In this document: one piece after another, positions 44,992 through 46,636 of the stretch
How the letters are laid out: each line of letters opens with the position of its first letter
Position numbering within the stretch: position 1 is the first letter of the stretch
Assembly (NCBI GenBank): GCA_003667245.1
Contig: RCNN01000227.1
Coordinates: 1 to 46,636 of the forward strand
Direction: 5' to 3'
Source of the DNA: Heterostelium multicystogenum
Taxonomy: Eukaryota; Evosea; Eumycetozoa; Acytosteliales; Acytosteliaceae
DNA: 46,636 bases
Position numbers and translations under genes: made by a program
The notes under the pieces: model-generated
The model's input: only the letters and a program-made list of their open reading frames with translations
What the model was told of the DNA's origin: nothing
The model's database searches: none

Positions 44992-46166
44992 TGGTTTAAT
45001 ATATAAATATTTATGGAAATAAATAAATATAAAAATTAAATATAACAGAATATTATAACTTTAAATATAATAATAATAAGGTATTTTATCAATATTTATT
45101 AGACTAGGACCATACAGAAGTTCTCCGGTTTATAAAGCCATAAGATCCACTGCAGTGTCAGAGCGAGGAGCCTACATGTTAAAAAATTAACAAAAAATGA
45201 TTATCATAAAAAATTTAGATAAAATGAGAATCCAGAAGCATATCTATAGATACTTTAACCAGTTATTAACATGATTTCCTTTAAAAATCTACATATTTAG
45301 TTTAAATTTAATTCAATTTGAATTTTAATTGAGAGTCGACCTATTAAAAACTGGTCATTTTGTTCAATGTAAGCACCACACTTCGAAGTGCTTTCCTATG
45401 TCTTCAAAGGGTACATCAATTTCCTCGTTAATGTGATGTAAGCATCATACAAGTTTGTTTTCAAGGTGCATTAACCCCAATTCGGTGGTTGCAATTTTTA
45501 TAATAAAGTGGTTGTTTTTGTTGTTGATGATGTTGTTGCTTGTTGGCGGCGACATCTCTAAAAACACCCACTTTATTCGAATAGACGGCTGGGCTATTCT
45601 TTGCATTATACATCTAATGATGACAAACAAGTTATTTAGATAATAATAATATACTATAGATCATATCATAGGTTTTCTTTAGTTTTTCTTTAGATTATGA
45701 GAATACTTGAACTTTGTTTAAAGTTGTTCTAAATGGTACATGATCATATATAATTTTTTATAGTTTATTAAAAAATATCTAAAAATATCTTTATTTTCAC
45801 TAACATCAATAAATTGGGAAATTGTGACAATTTAAGATACCCACATGATTTTAACATAATATTATGATATGCCCGTTTTTGTTGATACTATACCGCATAT
45901 AACCACTTTGTTGATTAGATAGATTCTATGTTTTAGATATCTTGGATTTCCTAACTTTCCGGTATTAATATTATTATTATAAGTCTAAATAGGTTAGTAG
46001 TAGATTAAACAACTAACTCAAATAGTGCTACACTCCAATCGACTGGAGTTTCAGGTGGGGAGTGTTACTAACCATTCGATAAAGATACAGAACTTACATA
46101 TTGATATGTATTGTTTATACTATTATTAAGGTACTTTTATTATTTGTTTACATTTATTTCTATTTT
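44992..46166. other. Intergenic region with possible gene relic
   Basis: Mostly AT-rich. Two patches of mixed composition (about 45110-45170 and 45440-45620) have short open frames but no recognisable domain. A 12-bp perfect palindrome CACTTCGAAGTG is at 45379-45390. Nothing here is a confident gene. Confidence 0.45.
45379..45390. repeat. 12-bp perfect palindrome
   Basis: CACTTCGAAGTG, of mixed composition, in AT-rich DNA. It has the symmetry of a dimeric protein-binding site, but no factor is suggested. Confidence 0.4.
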
Positions 46167-46636
46167 TTAAATGAATAATATATATAGTAGGAATGCTGCT
46201 AACATTGGAATTAGGGTGAGATTTTTAACTAAACTGTATCCGCTGCTTAGGTTGCAGAGGTTGTTGTGTTGCTCCGCTATTTTGATTGGGTTGAGTAGTG
46301 AGCACGGTAGCCGCATGATTCTTTGATTATATGAGGGACATAGGGACACTTCGACTCCCTGAGACACTTGTAGTATGGTTCGAAATCATCAATTGTGATT
46401 TTGGTTGTTGGTCTGCATTCACCCAGTAGTATTAGATGCACCCGTACACATGCATTGTGTTAGATCAGGACAAAAAGGTGTCATCATCGGTGAATTTCAA
46501 CGAGCAAGCTTGATTCTTTTATACCTGCAGTGCATGTCCTTCATAACACTATGAAAAGACAACATCATCATCAAAGCGATGATAATTGATTAGATTAGTC
46601 AAGTCCTAATTATATACTTTACTTGAGTTCAAGTCA
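46167..46636 (-). CDS. 3' part of a possible third Cys-rich GPI-type protein (5' end beyond window)
   Basis: From the right edge, minus-strand frames read CPDLTQCMCTGASNTTG, then ECRPTTKITIDDFEPYYKCL, SKCPYVPHIIKESCGYR, and finally NNLCNLSSGYSLVKNLTLIP with a hydrophobic end and a stop at 46167. The C.C...(S/T)G.C block followed by a Cys pair and a hydrophobic tail matches the C-terminal order of the two Cys-rich genes to the left. Overall identity is low, so it may be a more distant relative. Frame changes near 46425 and 46300 are needed. Exons upstream of about 46500 are unclear. Confidence 0.45.

Noticed and set aside
46030..46068. Two competing short stems (ACTCCA/TGGAGT and ACACTCC/GGAGTGT)
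   Set aside because: Six and seven base pairs only, with no conserved loop or transcript evidence. Likely chance.
1..46636. tRNA genes, transposons, CRISPR arrays, operons
   Set aside because: I looked for B-box-like GGTTCGA sequences (for example near 18256 and 46380) and found no cloverleaf. No reverse transcriptase, transposase, long terminal repeat or spaced repeat array was seen. A covariance-model scan could still find a tRNA I missed.

Overview
The window looks like nuclear DNA of a social amoeba (Dictyostelia). Genes have short AT-rich introns with GTAAGT-like donors and TAG or AAG acceptors. Intergenic DNA is extremely AT-rich, and proteins carry Asn/Gln/Thr/Ser homopolymer tracts. 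The gene set also fits: a Dnmt2/DnmA-type methyltransferase, alpha-L-fucosidase, a B-box protein, GPI-type Cys-rich proteins and a long divergent ankyrin-repeat protein. Coding DNA is clearly richer in GC than in D. discoideum, so another dictyostelid genus (Heterostelium, Cavenderia or Acytostelium type) is more likely. This placement is inferred from style and gene content only.

Layout, left to right. 0-0.8 kb: the end of an unrecognised basic protein (-) and a small secreted LysM protein (-). 2.2-4.2 kb: a complete seven-exon KAR5/GEX1/Brambleberry nuclear-fusion protein (+), convergent with dnmA (4.2-5.8, -). dnmA is divergent from the complex I assembly factor NDUFAF5 (5.9-7.4, +), with only 84 bp between the two starts. 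Then RMC1 of the Mon1-Ccz1 Rab7 GEF (8.1-10.7, +), a type I membrane protein (11.4-13.1, +), and a very large GANP/MCM3AP-like mRNA-export protein with FG repeats, RRM and SAC3 domain (13.2-19.0, -). Next are an unrecognised coiled-coil protein (19.3-20.5, -), a UBE2T/FANCT-like E2 that reads Val at the catalytic Cys position (21.3-22.2, +), and an alpha/beta-hydrolase-SAM fusion (22.4-24.9, -).

24.9-30.7 kb is a long AT-rich stretch without a convincing gene. It separates the 5' ends of two divergent genes and holds hairpins, a perfect palindrome and G-rich sites. After it come alpha-L-fucosidase (30.7-32.3, +), a stand-alone UHM splicing-factor-like domain (32.4-32.7, -), a mitochondrial RbfA with a large acidic insertion (33.0-35.4, +) and a B-box protein (35.5-37.8, -). 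The right end holds two related Cys-rich GPI-type surface proteins, a third possible one cut by the window edge, and an ankyrin-repeat membrane protein between the first two.

Reading frames. Many well-conserved genes can only be read by stepping over single-base frameshifts, mostly in short homopolymers (dnmA, NDUFAF5, RMC1, GANP, UBE2T, RbfA, the Cys-rich genes). The GEX1 and fucosidase genes read cleanly once introns are placed. The simplest explanation is uncorrected indel errors in the assembly rather than mass pseudogenisation. Coordinates of broken genes therefore give the outer limits of the gene, not a continuous ORF. The genes are unrelated housekeeping and developmental functions. 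No operon or mobile element is visible.
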